A stretch of 64,000 nt of DNA from CAYHHI01 sp964356335 (GTDB lineage Bacteria > Arandabacterota > Arandabacteria > Arandabacterales > Arandabacteraceae): NCBI GenBank assembly GCA_964356335.1, contig CAYHHI010000015.1, positions 1-64,000 of the forward strand, read 5' to 3'. A program made the translations under genes and the position numbers. Positions 1-10,600 of this stretch are shown here, piece by piece; position 1 is the first letter of the stretch; the number at the start of each line of letters is the position of its first letter. Below the pieces are notes generated by a model. It was given only the letters and a program-made list of their open reading frames with translations. It was not told the origin of the DNA and made no database searches.

Positions 1-28
1 AAAAGGAAGTGCAGGAAAGGAAAACGCG

Positions 29-1225
29 ATGACTGAGAATCTCGCAAAGCAAATTGGGCGGATCGCTCGGGAAGAACGGGAGTATGTTGCGGATCTTCTC
101 CAGAGGCTCGTAAGGATACCGAGTCCGAGCTGTGAGGAAGATGCTGTGGTGGAACTCCTGAAGCATGAGATGGAGGACATGGGGCTGCCCGAGATTTTCA
201 CGGACTCGATTGGCAACGTGGTCGGAAGGTTGGGCAGCGGCCGGAGAGTGCTTCTCTACGATTCCCATGTTGACACTGTCGGCGTGGGCGATCCTGCGTG
301 CTGGACGACCGATCCCTTCGCCGCGGCGAGGCACAGCGACATCATATACGGCAGAGGTGCGTCGGACAACAAGGCTGGAATCGCCTGTATGGTTGCGGGC
401 ATGAAGATTCTCACAAGGCTTGCCGAGGAAGGCGATTTCACACTCTACGTCGTTGGTATCGTTCAGGAAGAGGACTGTGAGGGCTTGGCCTTGAACGTTC
501 TCCTCGAGGAGAAGGAAATCACACCCGAGTGCGTGGTGCTGGGCGAGTGCACGAACCTGGCGATCAACCGCGGCCACAGGGGCCGTGCCGAGATTGAAGT
601 GGTGACGCGAGGAAAATCATGCCATGCGAGTGCGCCCGAACGCGGCGAGAACGCCATCTACAAGATGACACCTGTGATCGAGGGCATCAAATGGCTCTCT
701 GAGAAGCTCAACGCCGACCCCTTCCTGGGTAAAGGCTCGATCGCTGTCACAAGTGTCGAATGCCAAACTCCATCCCTGAACGCGGTCCCCGATCTATGCA
801 GGATCTACATAGATCGGCGGGTTGTCCCTGCGGACACGCGCGAGTCGATCGCGCGCGAGATTGATGAGATAGCACGCTTTACCAAGGGTGAGGTGGGGAT
901 CACTCGCTATGCAAGGCCAAGCTACAAGGGCTTCAAGAAGGAGCGCGAGAAGTTCTTCCCGGCCTGGACTGTCCCCGAGGACTCGCCTGCGGTCACGAAG
1001 GCCGCCGAGACTTACCAGGCACTCTTCGCGAGCCGCCCCAGCATTGGGAAATGGGTCTTCTCGACCGATGGCAACTATTCGATGGGCATGAAGTCAATCC
1101 CGACCATCGGGTTCGGACCTGCCGAAGAGAAACATGCCCATTCAGCGGACGATCAGGTAAGAGTTGACGATCTCTGGAAGTCAGCTGCTTTCTATGCGCT
1201 TTTCCCGTTTGTATATTCAGCCTGA
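29..1225 (+). CDS. ygeY: YgeY-type M20 family metallohydrolase (purine catabolism)
   Basis: A 398-residue M20/ArgE-DapE-type zinc hydrolase, closest in layout to YgeY, the 'selenium metabolism hydrolase'. Visible metal and catalytic residues are His80 and Asp82 (DSHVD), the bridging Asp113 in GRGASDNK, the Glu147-Glu148 pair in QEEDCEG, Glu173 in GECT, and a C-terminal His in EKHAHSADD. In other bacteria ygeY sits with ygeW, ygeX and carbamate kinase in anaerobic purine-degradation clusters, where it is thought to act on a carbamoylated or ring-opened diamino acid intermediate; that substrate is family knowledge, not visible here. An AGGAAAGG ribosome site precedes the ATG. ygeW follows after 29 bases, so the two are probably co-transcribed. 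The cluster likely continues upstream of the window, where ygeX, hydantoinase or ssnA genes would be expected. The family call is firm, the substrate less so. Confidence 0.85.
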   Translation: MTENLAKQIGRIAREEREYVADLLQRLVRIPSPSCEEDAVVELLKHEMEDMGLPEIFTDSIGNVVGRLGSGRRVLLYDSHVDTVGVGDPACWTTDPFAAARHSDIIYGRGASDNKAGIACMVAGMKILTRLAEEGDFTLYVVGIVQEEDCEGLALNVLLEEKEITPECVVLGECTNLAINRGHRGRAEIEVVTRGKSCHASAPERGENAIYKMTPVIEGIKWLSEKLNADPFLGKGSIAVTSVECQTPSLNAVPDLCRIYIDRRVVPADTRESIAREIDEIARFTKGEVGITRYARPSYKGFKKEREKFFPAWTVPEDSPAVTKAAETYQALFASRPSIGKWVFSTDGNYSMGMKSIPTIGFGPAEEKHAHSADDQVRVDDLWKSAAFYALFPFVYSA

Positions 1226-1254
1226 GAGGAGCAACTTATCATAAGGAGACAGAG

Positions 1255-2226
1255 ATGAATCTCAAGGGACGGCATTTCATTTCAGATATGGATTGGAGCA
1301 ACGATGAGTTGGAGGAACTTCTCAGCTACGCGGCGATCCTCAAGGCCAAGACGAAGAAGGGCGTTCCCCACAAATACCTCGACGGTAAGACCCTGTTCAT
1401 GATTTTCTTCGAACAGTCCACGCGGACGCGGAACGCCTTCGAGACGGGAATGACGCAGATGGGCGGCCACGCCAACGACCTCCTTGCAAGCTCGATACAG
1501 ATCGCGCACGGCGAGAATGCCTACGATACGGCGAAGGTTCTGAGCCGGTACGGCCACGGCATTGCGATTAGGAACTGCGACTGGAAGATTGGCAACAAGT
1601 TCATAAACGAGGTCGCCCGTAATGCCTCGATCCCGGTGATCAACATGCAGTGTGACTACTATCATCCGACCCAGGCGATAGCCGACCTCTTGACCATAAG
1701 GGAACAGTTCGGTAAGAATCTTTCAGGACTCAGGTTCACATGCTCGTGGGTCTATGCTCCCAAGTATGTGAGGCCCATATCGGTGCCGCAGTCGCTGGTC
1801 CTCCTCATGACGAGGTTCGGAATGAAGGTCACGCTCGCTCATCCGCCCGAATTCAAAGTGAGGCCTGAGATACTCGAACAGGCGAAGACAAATGCTCAGG
1901 AAAACGGCGGGAGCTTTGAGATAGTTCATGACATGGACCAGGCTTTCAAAGGCGCCGACGTGGTCTATCCCAAGTCGTGGGGCTGCTACCTTACGACGGA
2001 GGACAAGCCCGAGGCCGCCAGAATTGCCGAGAACTACAAGACCTGGAAATGCGATACACGAAGAATGGATCTTACCTCCGCGAAGGGCATCTACATGCAC
2101 TGTCTGCCCGCTGACCGCGGTCACGAGGTAACCGATGACGTCATAGACGGGCCGCGATCGGTGGTTTTCGACGAGGCGGAGAATAGGCTGCACACGGCGA
2201 AGGCTATCATGGGCCTCACGATGTGA
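1255..2226 (+). CDS. ygeW: YgeW-type knotted carbamoyltransferase
   Basis: A 323-residue member of the aspartate/ornithine carbamoyltransferase superfamily. The carbamoyl-phosphate loop is seen as STRTR at residues 55-59, followed by HPTQ at 137-140 and the HCLPAD motif at 282-287 that closes over the second substrate. The sequence FEQSTRTRNAFE and the context with ygeY and carbamate kinase point to the YgeW type rather than to OTCase or ATCase. In the purine-fermentation pathway YgeW is thought to phosphorolyse a carbamoylated diamino acid, giving carbamoyl phosphate that carbamate kinase turns into ATP. It is shorter than the roughly 390-residue E. coli YgeW. The gene starts at an ATG behind AAGGAGACAGAG, 29 bases after ygeY. 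No frame damage is seen. Confidence 0.85.
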   Translation: MNLKGRHFISDMDWSNDELEELLSYAAILKAKTKKGVPHKYLDGKTLFMIFFEQSTRTRNAFETGMTQMGGHANDLLASSIQIAHGENAYDTAKVLSRYGHGIAIRNCDWKIGNKFINEVARNASIPVINMQCDYYHPTQAIADLLTIREQFGKNLSGLRFTCSWVYAPKYVRPISVPQSLVLLMTRFGMKVTLAHPPEFKVRPEILEQAKTNAQENGGSFEIVHDMDQAFKGADVVYPKSWGCYLTTEDKPEAARIAENYKTWKCDTRRMDLTSAKGIYMHCLPADRGHEVTDDVIDGPRSVVFDEAENRLHTAKAIMGLTM

Positions 2227-2304
2227 TGCGTGTGATTCAGGCCCGGCGGCCCATCCAGGTGTCGACAGGGCCCAAGGGCCGCCGGCTTCTGCAGAAATGG
2301 CAGG

Positions 2305-3660
2305 GTGAGGATGGAAGGCGATCTTTTCACAAAGCGCTCCGGCGAGAGGATCGAGAAGCGGCCTCTTGCCGACAGGATGAGGCCGCGAACGTTTGATGAG
2401 TTCGTCGGTCAGGAGCACATACTTGGAAAAGACTCGGTCCTGAGGAAGGCCATTGAGCAGGGCGAGATTCAATCCTTGATCTTCTGGGGCCCTCCTGGGA
2501 CCGGCAAGACAACGCTTGCCTATCTCATCTCAAAGGTAACGGGCGCGACCTTCATATCTTTCAGTGCCGTGACCTCGGGGGTCAAAGAGATACGCGAAGT
2601 CGTGGCATCTGCCGAAATGAACCTGGCAGTTCACGGCAGGAAAACCATCCTTTTCGTTGACGAGATCCACCGCTTCAACAAGGCTCAGCAGGATGCCTTC
2701 CTCCCGCACGTCGAAAACGGGACTATAATCCTCATCGGTGCGACAACCGAGAATCCGTCTTTCGAAGTGATCTCGGCGCTGCTTTCGCGCTCGAGGGTTG
2801 TGATGCTGAAGAAGCTTACAAATGAGAATCTCATGGAAATCGTTCGACGGGCCCTCGAGGACAAGGAGCGCGGCCTGGGACATCCCGAGATCGAGATCAG
2901 CGAGGATGCGCTCGAGCATGTCACGAGCCAGGCCGATGGCGACGCAAGGGTGGCGCTCAATGCTATCGAGCTCGCTGTGGCCGCAACAAGGCCGGGCAAA
3001 GATGGGGTACGAAGAATAGACCTCAGGACAGTCGAAGATGCCATGCAGCGAAAGGCTCTCCTTTATGACAAGTCGGGAGAGGAGCACTACAACATCATAT
3101 CGGCTCTTCATAAGAGCCTGCGCGGAAGCGATCCTGACGCAGCCCTCTACTGGCTTGCACGGATGCTCGAGGCCGGCGAGGATCCGCTTTTCATAGCGCG
3201 GCGGATGGTGAGATTCGCATCTGAGGATATCGGCAATGCCGATCCCCAGGCCCTCATGGTGGCAGTCGCAGCCAAGGATGCCGTTGACTTCATCGGGATG
3301 CCGGAGGGCGATCTTGCACTCGCCCAGGCAGCAATCTACCTGGCCACCGCACCCAAGAGTAATTCCGTCTACAGGGCATACCGGAAAGCCAAGGATGATG
3401 TGATCTCAAAAGGGGCTCCTCCGGTGCCTTTCCACATAAGAAACGCACCCACGCGACTGATGACGGAGCTCGGATTCGGCAAGGGCTACCAGTACCCGCA
3501 TGATGATCCGGAAGCAATTGTTGAAGCGGATTACTTGCCCGATGCGCTCAGAGGCACCAAATACTATGAGCCGGCCGACCGCGGTTATGAAGCGACCATA
3601 AAAGCAAGACTCGATAAATGGAGACAAATCCTGGCGGCGAGAAAGGGGAAGAAAGCGTGA
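2305..3660 (+). CDS. rarA: RarA/MgsA-type AAA+ replication-associated recombination protein
   Basis: A 451-residue AAA+ ATPase of the RarA/MgsA/WRNIP1 family, which acts on stalled replication forks and single-strand gaps. The AAA core shows Walker A GPPGTGKTT at about residues 62-70, Walker B ILFVDE at 115-120 and the sensor-1 stretch GATTEN at 145-150. The C-terminal half has the family-typical helical oligomerisation region (ASEDIGNADPQA and YPHDDP). Length matches the family norm of about 440-450. Its place is odd: it sits between two purine-degradation genes and its TGA overlaps the GTG start of carbamate kinase (GTGA), so the two should be translationally coupled. The ATG at 2305 or the one at 2311 could serve as start. 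The family call is very secure. Confidence 0.93.
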   Translation: MRMEGDLFTKRSGERIEKRPLADRMRPRTFDEFVGQEHILGKDSVLRKAIEQGEIQSLIFWGPPGTGKTTLAYLISKVTGATFISFSAVTSGVKEIREVVASAEMNLAVHGRKTILFVDEIHRFNKAQQDAFLPHVENGTIILIGATTENPSFEVISALLSRSRVVMLKKLTNENLMEIVRRALEDKERGLGHPEIEISEDALEHVTSQADGDARVALNAIELAVAATRPGKDGVRRIDLRTVEDAMQRKALLYDKSGEEHYNIISALHKSLRGSDPDAALYWLARMLEAGEDPLFIARRMVRFASEDIGNADPQALMVAVAAKDAVDFIGMPEGDLALAQAAIYLATAPKSNSVYRAYRKAKDDVISKGAPPVPFHIRNAPTRLMTELGFGKGYQYPHDDPEAIVEADYLPDALRGTKYYEPADRGYEATIKARLDKWRQILAARKGKKA

Positions 3661-4616
3661 CCGATGGAATCAGGGGCAAGAAAACCATTGTGATAGCGCT
3701 GGGAGGTAACTCGATCATACCCGCTGCCAAGCATGGCACCATCCAGGAGCAGATCGATCTGACCAAGGCAACCATGGTTCACGTGGCAAGCCTGATTGAG
3801 AAGGGGCATCTTGTAGTACTGACTCACGGCAACGGCCCTGTGGTCGGCAATATAGTAATGAGGAATGAAATTGCAAAGGATGTGATCTCGCCCATGCCGC
3901 TGGATGTCTGCGGCGCAGACTCCGAAGGCGGGATCGGCTACATGATTCAGCAGACCCTCCAGAATCAACTCAGAAAGATGGGTGTCGAAAAGGATGTCTT
4001 CACGATCATCACCCAGGTTATGGTCGACGAGAATGACCCTGCTTTCAAGCATCCCACGAAGCCCATCGGGCCGTTTTACAAGCGCCAAGAGGCTGAAGAG
4101 ATGGCTGGGAATAAGGGCTGGACGATCGTTGAGGACAGCGGACGTGGCTACAGAAGGGTGGTGCCGTCACCGCAGCCGCTTGAAATCGTTGAGTGGAAAG
4201 CGATCGAGCGAGCAATCTACTCGGGCGCCATCGTGATTGCCGTTGGTGGCGGAGGAATCCCGGTGGTTCGCGGTCCGGATGGGATCTTGAGAGGTGTGGA
4301 GGCCGTGATTGACAAGGACAGGGCCTCGAGCGTTCTCGCAGCAGAACTCAGGGCCCACATTCTCATCATTCTTACCGAGGTAGAGAAGGTCGCCACCAAC
4401 TACGGCAAGGCCAATCAGAAGGATCTTGATGTGATGACGGTGGCCGAGGCCAGGAAATGTGCTGCCGAGGGTGAGTTCCCGCCGGGCAGCATGGGTCCCA
4501 AGATGGAGGCAGCTATAGAATTCCTTGAGGCCGGCGGAGAAGAAGTGATAATAACCAGACCGGAGCTTCTCTCGGAGGCAGTGAAAGGCAAGCGCTGTAC
4601 GAGAATCGTACCGTGA
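3657..4616 (+). CDS. arcC: Carbamate kinase
   Basis: A carbamate kinase of the amino-acid-kinase fold, 319 residues from the chosen GTG. It transfers phosphate from carbamoyl phosphate to ADP, giving ATP, CO2 and ammonia. Characteristic stretches are VIALGGNS at the N terminus, LTHGNGPVVGN, the long IGYMIQQTLQNQL helix, AVGGGGIPVV, and the C-terminal GSMGPKMEAA. An upstream ATG at 3618 would extend the protein inside rarA, but the GTG at 3657 is preferred: it lies behind GAAAGGGGAAGAAAG, overlaps the rarA stop as GTGA, and gives the usual length. With YgeW and YgeY it forms the energy-yielding end of a purine or allantoin-type fermentation; it corresponds to E. coli YqeA in role. Confidence 0.93.
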   Translation: MTDGIRGKKTIVIALGGNSIIPAAKHGTIQEQIDLTKATMVHVASLIEKGHLVVLTHGNGPVVGNIVMRNEIAKDVISPMPLDVCGADSEGGIGYMIQQTLQNQLRKMGVEKDVFTIITQVMVDENDPAFKHPTKPIGPFYKRQEAEEMAGNKGWTIVEDSGRGYRRVVPSPQPLEIVEWKAIERAIYSGAIVIAVGGGGIPVVRGPDGILRGVEAVIDKDRASSVLAAELRAHILIILTEVEKVATNYGKANQKDLDVMTVAEARKCAAEGEFPPGSMGPKMEAAIEFLEAGGEEVIITRPELLSEAVKGKRCTRIVP

Positions 4617-4686
4617 GGCCAAACAGAAGAGCAGAGTGCATGGATCATGGTGAGTACAGCCGTTTCGTGAGACAAAGGGGGCAGGA

Positions 4687-6399
4687 ATGGCCGGGCTAGG
4701 CGACATCATAAGGGTTGCGAAGGGTGAGGTTCCGTGCGACCTCGTACTCAAAGGAGGCAACCTCATAAATGTTCTTTCCGGCGAGATATACGAAGCCGAC
4801 GTGGGGATCTTCGACGGTTTGGTGATCGGGATCGGCAAGTACGCTGGTCGGGAGGAGATGAACGTCAGAGGCAAGTACCTCTGTCCCGGCTTCATCGATG
4901 GCCACGTCCATATCGAAAGCTCCATGGTCGAAGTGAGGGAGTTTGCGAAAGCTGTTGTCCCCCTTGGCACCACTTCTGTGGTGATCGATCCTCACGAGGT
5001 CGCGAATGTCTTTGGGCTCGAAGGCATCCAGTACATGCTCAAGTCGAGCAAATTCAATCCCCTCAATGTTTTTCTGATGCTTCCGTCGTGTGTGCCCGCC
5101 ACCGAATTCGAGACAAGTGGCTCGAGCCTCAAGGGTTTTGATCTTTATCCCCTGCTCACTGAGAAGTGGGTCCTTGGGATCGGCGAAGTGATGAACTACC
5201 CGGGCGTCCTCAGGCGCGATCAGGACATCCTGGACAAGATCACCATGGCCGATGTGAAACGCGTTGACGGTCATGCTCCCAATTTGACCGGGATGGATCT
5301 CTGTGCTTATGTGGCCGCAGGCGTGCGGTCGGATCACGAGGGTACGTCAGTTGAGGAGGTCAAGGAGAAACTCCGGCTTGGGCTTCACATCATGATAAGG
5401 GAGGGCTCGCTTACCAAGAACTTGAGGGGTCTGCTTCCCGTCCTCACGGCCCACAACATCAGTCGCTGTTTCTTCGTCACCGACGACAGACACCCGAAGG
5501 ACATAATCGAGGAGGGCCATATAGATTTCATGGTGCGGACAGCGATTGCCATGGGTGTTGAGCCTGCATCTGCCATAAAGCTGGCCACAATAAACGGGGC
5601 CGAGTACTTCAAGCTGGATAAGCTCGGAGCCATCGCCCCGGGCTACATTGCGGACTTGCTTGTCCTTGACTCACTCGAAAAGGTGGGAGTGGAGAAGGTT
5701 TTCAAACGGGGTCTGCTTGTTGCCGAGAATGGCAAGCTGCTTGATCTTGAATTCACACCACCCAGAGTCGCCCTCAGAAGCTCCATAAACATCAAGTTCC
5801 TCACACTCGACGACTTCAAGATCCCCGCGCGTGGCAAGCGGATCAGGGCAATCGAACTCTATCCCGGGGACATAAAAACAGGCGAGTACATCACTGAAGC
5901 CAAGATTGAGGGTGGCTTGGCGGTGAGCGATCCGGGCAGGGATGTTATCAAACTCATGGTGATCGAGAGGCACCACGCCTCAGAGAATATCGCCAGAGCG
6001 TTCCTCAAGGGCCTCGGGCTTAAGAGGGGAGCTGTTGCATCGAGTGTGGCCCATGACTCCCACAACATAGTCGTCGCAGGTGTGAATGATGAGGACATGC
6101 TGGAGGCTGTGATCGAGATCTGCAGGATGAAAGGTGGCCTTGCTGTAGTCGCCGATGGCAAAGTGCTGGGTAGGCTGCCGCTGCCGGTAGCCGGCCTCAT
6201 GTCGGATCAATCGATGCCCAAGGTCAGAGATGATCTCGATATGCTCGAGAAGGTTACGAGATCCGTCGGCATTGAGATTAAAGAACCTTTCATGGCACTT
6301 TCATTTGTCACGCTTGCCGTGATGCCTGACCTGAAACTGACAGACCTCGGCCTTCTGGATGTCCGGAAGTCTCAATTTGTGGATGTCTTTGCTGACTGA
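4687..6399 (+). CDS. ade: Adenine deaminase
   Basis: A 570-residue adenine deaminase of the amidohydrolase superfamily, converting adenine to hypoxanthine and ammonia in the cytoplasm. The metal-binding HVHIESSM is at residues 73-80, then GIGEVMNYPGV near 164-174, DGHAP near 194 and RSDHEGT near 214; FVTDDRHP lies further on and the C-terminal domain carries the HDSHN motif typical of Ade. Length equals the bacterial family norm. The ATG at 4687 follows GGGGGCAGGA. The gene lies 70 bases after carbamate kinase and upstream of a purine-nucleoside-type ABC binding protein, so it probably feeds imported adenine into the same purine-degradation branch. No unusual residues were noticed. Confidence 0.95.
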   Translation: MAGLGDIIRVAKGEVPCDLVLKGGNLINVLSGEIYEADVGIFDGLVIGIGKYAGREEMNVRGKYLCPGFIDGHVHIESSMVEVREFAKAVVPLGTTSVVIDPHEVANVFGLEGIQYMLKSSKFNPLNVFLMLPSCVPATEFETSGSSLKGFDLYPLLTEKWVLGIGEVMNYPGVLRRDQDILDKITMADVKRVDGHAPNLTGMDLCAYVAAGVRSDHEGTSVEEVKEKLRLGLHIMIREGSLTKNLRGLLPVLTAHNISRCFFVTDDRHPKDIIEEGHIDFMVRTAIAMGVEPASAIKLATINGAEYFKLDKLGAIAPGYIADLLVLDSLEKVGVEKVFKRGLLVAENGKLLDLEFTPPRVALRSSINIKFLTLDDFKIPARGKRIRAIELYPGDIKTGEYITEAKIEGGLAVSDPGRDVIKLMVIERHHASENIARAFLKGLGLKRGAVASSVAHDSHNIVVAGVNDEDMLEAVIEICRMKGGLAVVADGKVLGRLPLPVAGLMSDQSMPKVRDDLDMLEKVTRSVGIEIKEPFMALSFVTLAVMPDLKLTDLGLLDVRKSQFVDVFAD

Positions 6400-6532
6400 T
6401 TGAAAGCTCCGGTGCTTCTTCGATGTCAGGGAGTTCGGATCTGCGGAGGTTGTTCTTACTGAGTGGAGGCTTCAAGGCTTTGGACTCGAGTCGGATGGTT
6501 GAGATTTCCGTGAGGAACTACTGGAGGGTCTG

Positions 6533-7615
6533 ATGAAGAGGATAGTGCTTCTCGTTCACATTGCTCTGATGGTTTCAGCCGTTCTGATCGTGCTCGCGGG
6601 TTGCGGGGAGAAGAAATCGGCGCGGGATGCCACCCCTGAGACGGTTGGCGCCAAGGCCGCCGCCAAGGCGGCTGCACCTGGGGCGGAGCCGGGCCGCAAG
6701 ATTCGGGTTGGTCTTGTTCTCTCTGTCGGAGGCCTTGGCGATAAGTCCTTCAATGACTCTGCTTACCAGGGGCTCATGAAGGCCAGGGACGAGCTCGGCA
6801 GCGAACCCATCTACGGCCAGCCGGAGCAAATGGCCGAGGACGAAAAGTATCTGAGGCAATATGCCGAGCAGGGCCTCGATCTCGTGATTGCCGTCGGCTT
6901 CTTGATGAAGGATGCTCTTGAGAAAGTGTCGCCCGAGTTTCCTGAGACCCGCTTTGCCATTATTGACGCCATGGTTGACCAGCCGAATGTGGCCTCGCTG
7001 GTATTCAGGGAGCATGAAGGTTCTTTTCTTGTCGGAGCCATTGCCGGCCTCGTGACCAAGACAGACAAGGTGGGATTTGTTGGCGGCATGGACATACCTC
7101 TGATTCACAAGTTCGAAGTTGGCTACGCCGAAGGTGTGAAGTACGTGAATCTCAAGGCTGACGTTCTGATTGCCTACGCGGGTTCAGGACCCGAGGCCTT
7201 CCATGATCCCGTGAAGGGGAAGAGCCTGGCGCTGAGTCAGTTCGATCGAGGCGCGGATGTGATCTTTCAGGCGGCTGGCTCGACAGGCAACGGGGTGATA
7301 GATGGAGCCAAGGAGCGCGGTCTCTTCGCGATCGGCGTGGACGCAAATCAGAACTACATGGCTCCTGGCAGTGTTCTCACGAGCATGATGAAGCGGGTGG
7401 ACGTTGCAGTCTTTCAGATCGTGAAGGATGTTGTCGAAAATAGATTCAAAGGCGGCCCGCACGTCTATGGCCTCGAGGTCGACGGTGTCGGCTATGCCCT
7501 CGACCAGTACAACAAGGATCTGATTGGTACCGATGTGCTCGAAAAAGTCGAGGCCATCAAGCAGGATATCATATCCGGTAAGATCAAGGTGACTGATTAT
7601 ACAGCGATTCACTAG
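6533..7615 (+). CDS. BMP/PnrA-type nucleoside-binding ABC lipoprotein
   Basis: A 360-residue basic-membrane-protein (BMP/Med/PnrA) family solute-binding lipoprotein. The N terminus is a lipoprotein signal peptide with a hydrophobic core and lipobox LAGC (lipidated Cys24), followed by an Ala/Lys-rich linker to about residue 58. The mature protein shows family signatures such as GGLGDKSFND, FAIIDAMVDQPNVASLVFREHE and AGSTGNGVIDGAK. Members such as PnrA and BmpD bind purine nucleosides at the membrane surface and pass them to NupABC-type permeases, which are encoded just downstream (11.2-14.7 kb). The neighbouring adenine deaminase supports a purine ligand, but the ligand is inferred. The start follows GGAGGGTCTG. 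The tricorn-like protease gene follows after 48 bases. Confidence 0.9.
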   Translation: MKRIVLLVHIALMVSAVLIVLAGCGEKKSARDATPETVGAKAAAKAAAPGAEPGRKIRVGLVLSVGGLGDKSFNDSAYQGLMKARDELGSEPIYGQPEQMAEDEKYLRQYAEQGLDLVIAVGFLMKDALEKVSPEFPETRFAIIDAMVDQPNVASLVFREHEGSFLVGAIAGLVTKTDKVGFVGGMDIPLIHKFEVGYAEGVKYVNLKADVLIAYAGSGPEAFHDPVKGKSLALSQFDRGADVIFQAAGSTGNGVIDGAKERGLFAIGVDANQNYMAPGSVLTSMMKRVDVAVFQIVKDVVENRFKGGPHVYGLEVDGVGYALDQYNKDLIGTDVLEKVEAIKQDIISGKIKVTDYTAIH

Positions 7616-7663
7616 AATTGGCCATCGAAGCGATATTTCCCCTGTGTGGTAAGGAGGGAGTTC

Positions 7664-10600
7664 ATGCGTTCAGGCAAGGAGGGGGCGGGCCTCACTGTGA
7701 TCGTTTGTTTGACTACTATAATCGTTTTGACTCTCGTGGCACTCTTCATCCCTGTCGTCTCCGTCGCAGCCGAAGGTTATCTCGGATTCCCCACGATCAG
7801 GGGCAACACAATCGTCTTTTCGTGTGAGGGCGACCTGTGGAGTGTTTCCACCGATGGCGGCACGGCGCGCAGGCTCACGCAGGGGGAAGGGAGTGAGATC
7901 CTGCCGCAACTCTCCCCCGATGGAACCATGATCGCATTCACGGGCGAGTACGATGGCAACGATGATGTCTATGTCATTCCTTCGGTCGGGGGTGAGCCCA
8001 AGAGACTCACCTATCATCCTTATTCGGATCAAGTGATAGCCTGGTCGCCGGACGGCAAGAATGTCATTTTCCGGTCAATGCGGTACTCGCCCCATGCCAT
8101 TTACAAGGCCTTCCTCGTTCCCGCCGAAGGCGGCTTCCCGAAGGCGCTGCCTCTGGACAAAGTCTCGTTCATATCATTTGCCCCCGACGACAAGCGTATC
8201 GCCTTTACCCGCACGGCAACAGAATTCAGAACGTGGAAGCGTTACAAGGGTGGTGAGGCCCAGGATGTGTGGGTCGGTGATCTGGATAAGGTGGAATTCA
8301 AGAAGATAACCGACTTTGAAGGTACGGATGGTTTCCCCCTGTGGGTCGAGGACCGCATCTACTTCGTTTCGGACCGCGACGGCGTGATGAACGTATACTC
8401 GATGACGCCTGATGGTACGGACATAGAGCAGCATACCTTTCACACCGATTATGACGTGCGCTGGCCGGCCTATGCCTCAGGCAGAATAGGCTATGATTGC
8501 GGGGGTGACCTGTGGCTGCTTGACCTTGCCTCAAACAGAGACACCAAGTTGCGGATCGACATCCCCTCTGACAGGGTTGAGATGAGACCGAGGTATGTTG
8601 ATCCTGCAAAATATGTGACCGATTTCGAGATCTCCCCCGAGGGCAGGCGGGTCGCTTTCGGGTCCCGTGGCGACCTGGAGCTGGTCCCGGTGAGGGAAGG
8701 GCGCCTGATTGATCTCGCATCTGGTTCAGATGTAAGACAGAAGTTTCCGAGATGGTCCCATGACGGAGAATGGGTGGCATACGTTTCTGATGGCACGGGC
8801 GAAGAAGAGATCTATGTTGTTGACGCCGAGCACAAGAAGGAGCCCGAGCAGATCACCAAGAATACCAACATCTGGAAGTTCCCGCCAATCCCCTCCCCCG
8901 ACGGTAAGAAGTTGGCTTATGCTGATGCAACCTTCACCCTCTTCGTGGTTGACCGCGAGACAGGCAAAGCAACCCGTGTTGACACCAGCGACGTCTGGGA
9001 AATCGCGCGATACTCCTGGTCTCCTGACAGCAGATGGCTCGCTTATGCTAAGCCTGAGGATGAGAGGTTCAATTCAATATTCATTTATGACACCCAGACC
9101 TCAAAGATCACGCGCGTAACAGACCGCTTCACAAACGACACCGAGCCGACGTGGGATCCCGAAGGCAAGTATCTCTATTTCTTCTCGGACCGGACGCTCA
9201 ATCCTTTTCTCAGTAAGCGCGGCCTCGAAATGATCCTCGACAAGATGACCAAGCCTTACCTCGCGATGCTCAGGGCGGGTGAGAAATCGCCATTCTTCCC
9301 GAAGGAGCCCGCCGAGCAGGAGGAAGAGAGCGATTTTGACGACAAGCAGGATGACAAGGCGAGTAAGTCCGACCAGAAGGCCGGCGAGGCCAAGGCAGTC
9401 AAATCCAAGGCAGGCTCCGAGGCCAGGGAGCAGGTTGAGGTCAAGATCGATCTTGATGGCATAATGGATAGGGTGGTTGAATTCCCAGTCCCTGCCGGCG
9501 ATGATTCCAACCTCTGGGCGGGAGCGGGCAAGATCTTCTATCTTTCGGGGCCTTCCCTGGGAATGGTTGGTGAAGCAGGGGACGAAGCCGAGTCCGTGAA
9601 CGACCTCCATGTCTTTGATCTCACGAAGAAAGAAGACAAAGTGATCGAGGAGGGCATTGATTCGTACCGCCTCTCCTACGATGGCAAGAAGATTCTCTTC
9701 AAGCGCGGGGAGCAATTCTGCGTTGTCGATTCCGATAAGAGCGGGGAATCCGACGACGACAAGAAGTGCCAGGTTGATCTCTCGAAGTGGCATCTGAAGA
9801 TAGATCCCCGGCTGGAGTTCAAGCAGATGTTCGAAGAAGGCTGGCGGCTCCAGCGTGATTTCTACTGGGCACCAAACATGGCCAACATCGATTGGCCGGC
9901 AGTCAAGGCCAAGTATGAGAAGCTCCTTCCCAGGATTGCCACGCGAACCGATCTCAATGACCTGATCGGTAACCTAATCGGGGAACTCTCGACTTCACAT
10001 ACCTATATCGGGGGCGGTGATATCAAACGGCCTGAGCGCGTACCCGTGGGTCTTCTCGGCGTGGATGTTGCTATCGACGAAGCAAGCGGCTGTTACAAGC
10101 TTACCAAGATCTATCCGCCTGAGGCCTCAAGCCCGGATGCGGTCTCGCCGCTCACCCTATCGCATGCGGGCGTGAAGGTCGGCGATTACATCCTTGCAGT
10201 GAACGGCCAGCCGCTCAGGGCGCCGACCAATTTCTACTCTATGTTCGTCAATCTCGCCAATGATGAGGTCTTGCTTACCGTTAACGATAAGCCCAAGCCG
10301 GATGATGCGAGAGATGTCATAGTCAAGACCATAGGCGATGAGCACAAGGTGCGCTATCTCGACTGGGTCAGATCGATGCGGGAGTATGTCGATAAGGCAA
10401 CAGGCGGGCGCTGCGGCTATTTCCACATTCCCGACATGGACACAGGCGGTCTGGTTGAGTTCTCACGGACTTTCTTTCCTCAGATGGAAAAGCCGGGTTT
10501 AATAATTGACGCTCGCTACAATGCAGGTGGTTTCGTTTCTGAGATCATAATTGAAAAGATCGGGCGGGAGCTCCTCGCCCTTGGCCAGTCCCGCAGAGGC

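Noticed and set aside
3618..3656. Upstream ATG start for carbamate kinase.
   Set aside because: It lies within rarA, adds a non-conserved tail and has no ribosome site; GTG 3657 is coupled to the rarA stop.
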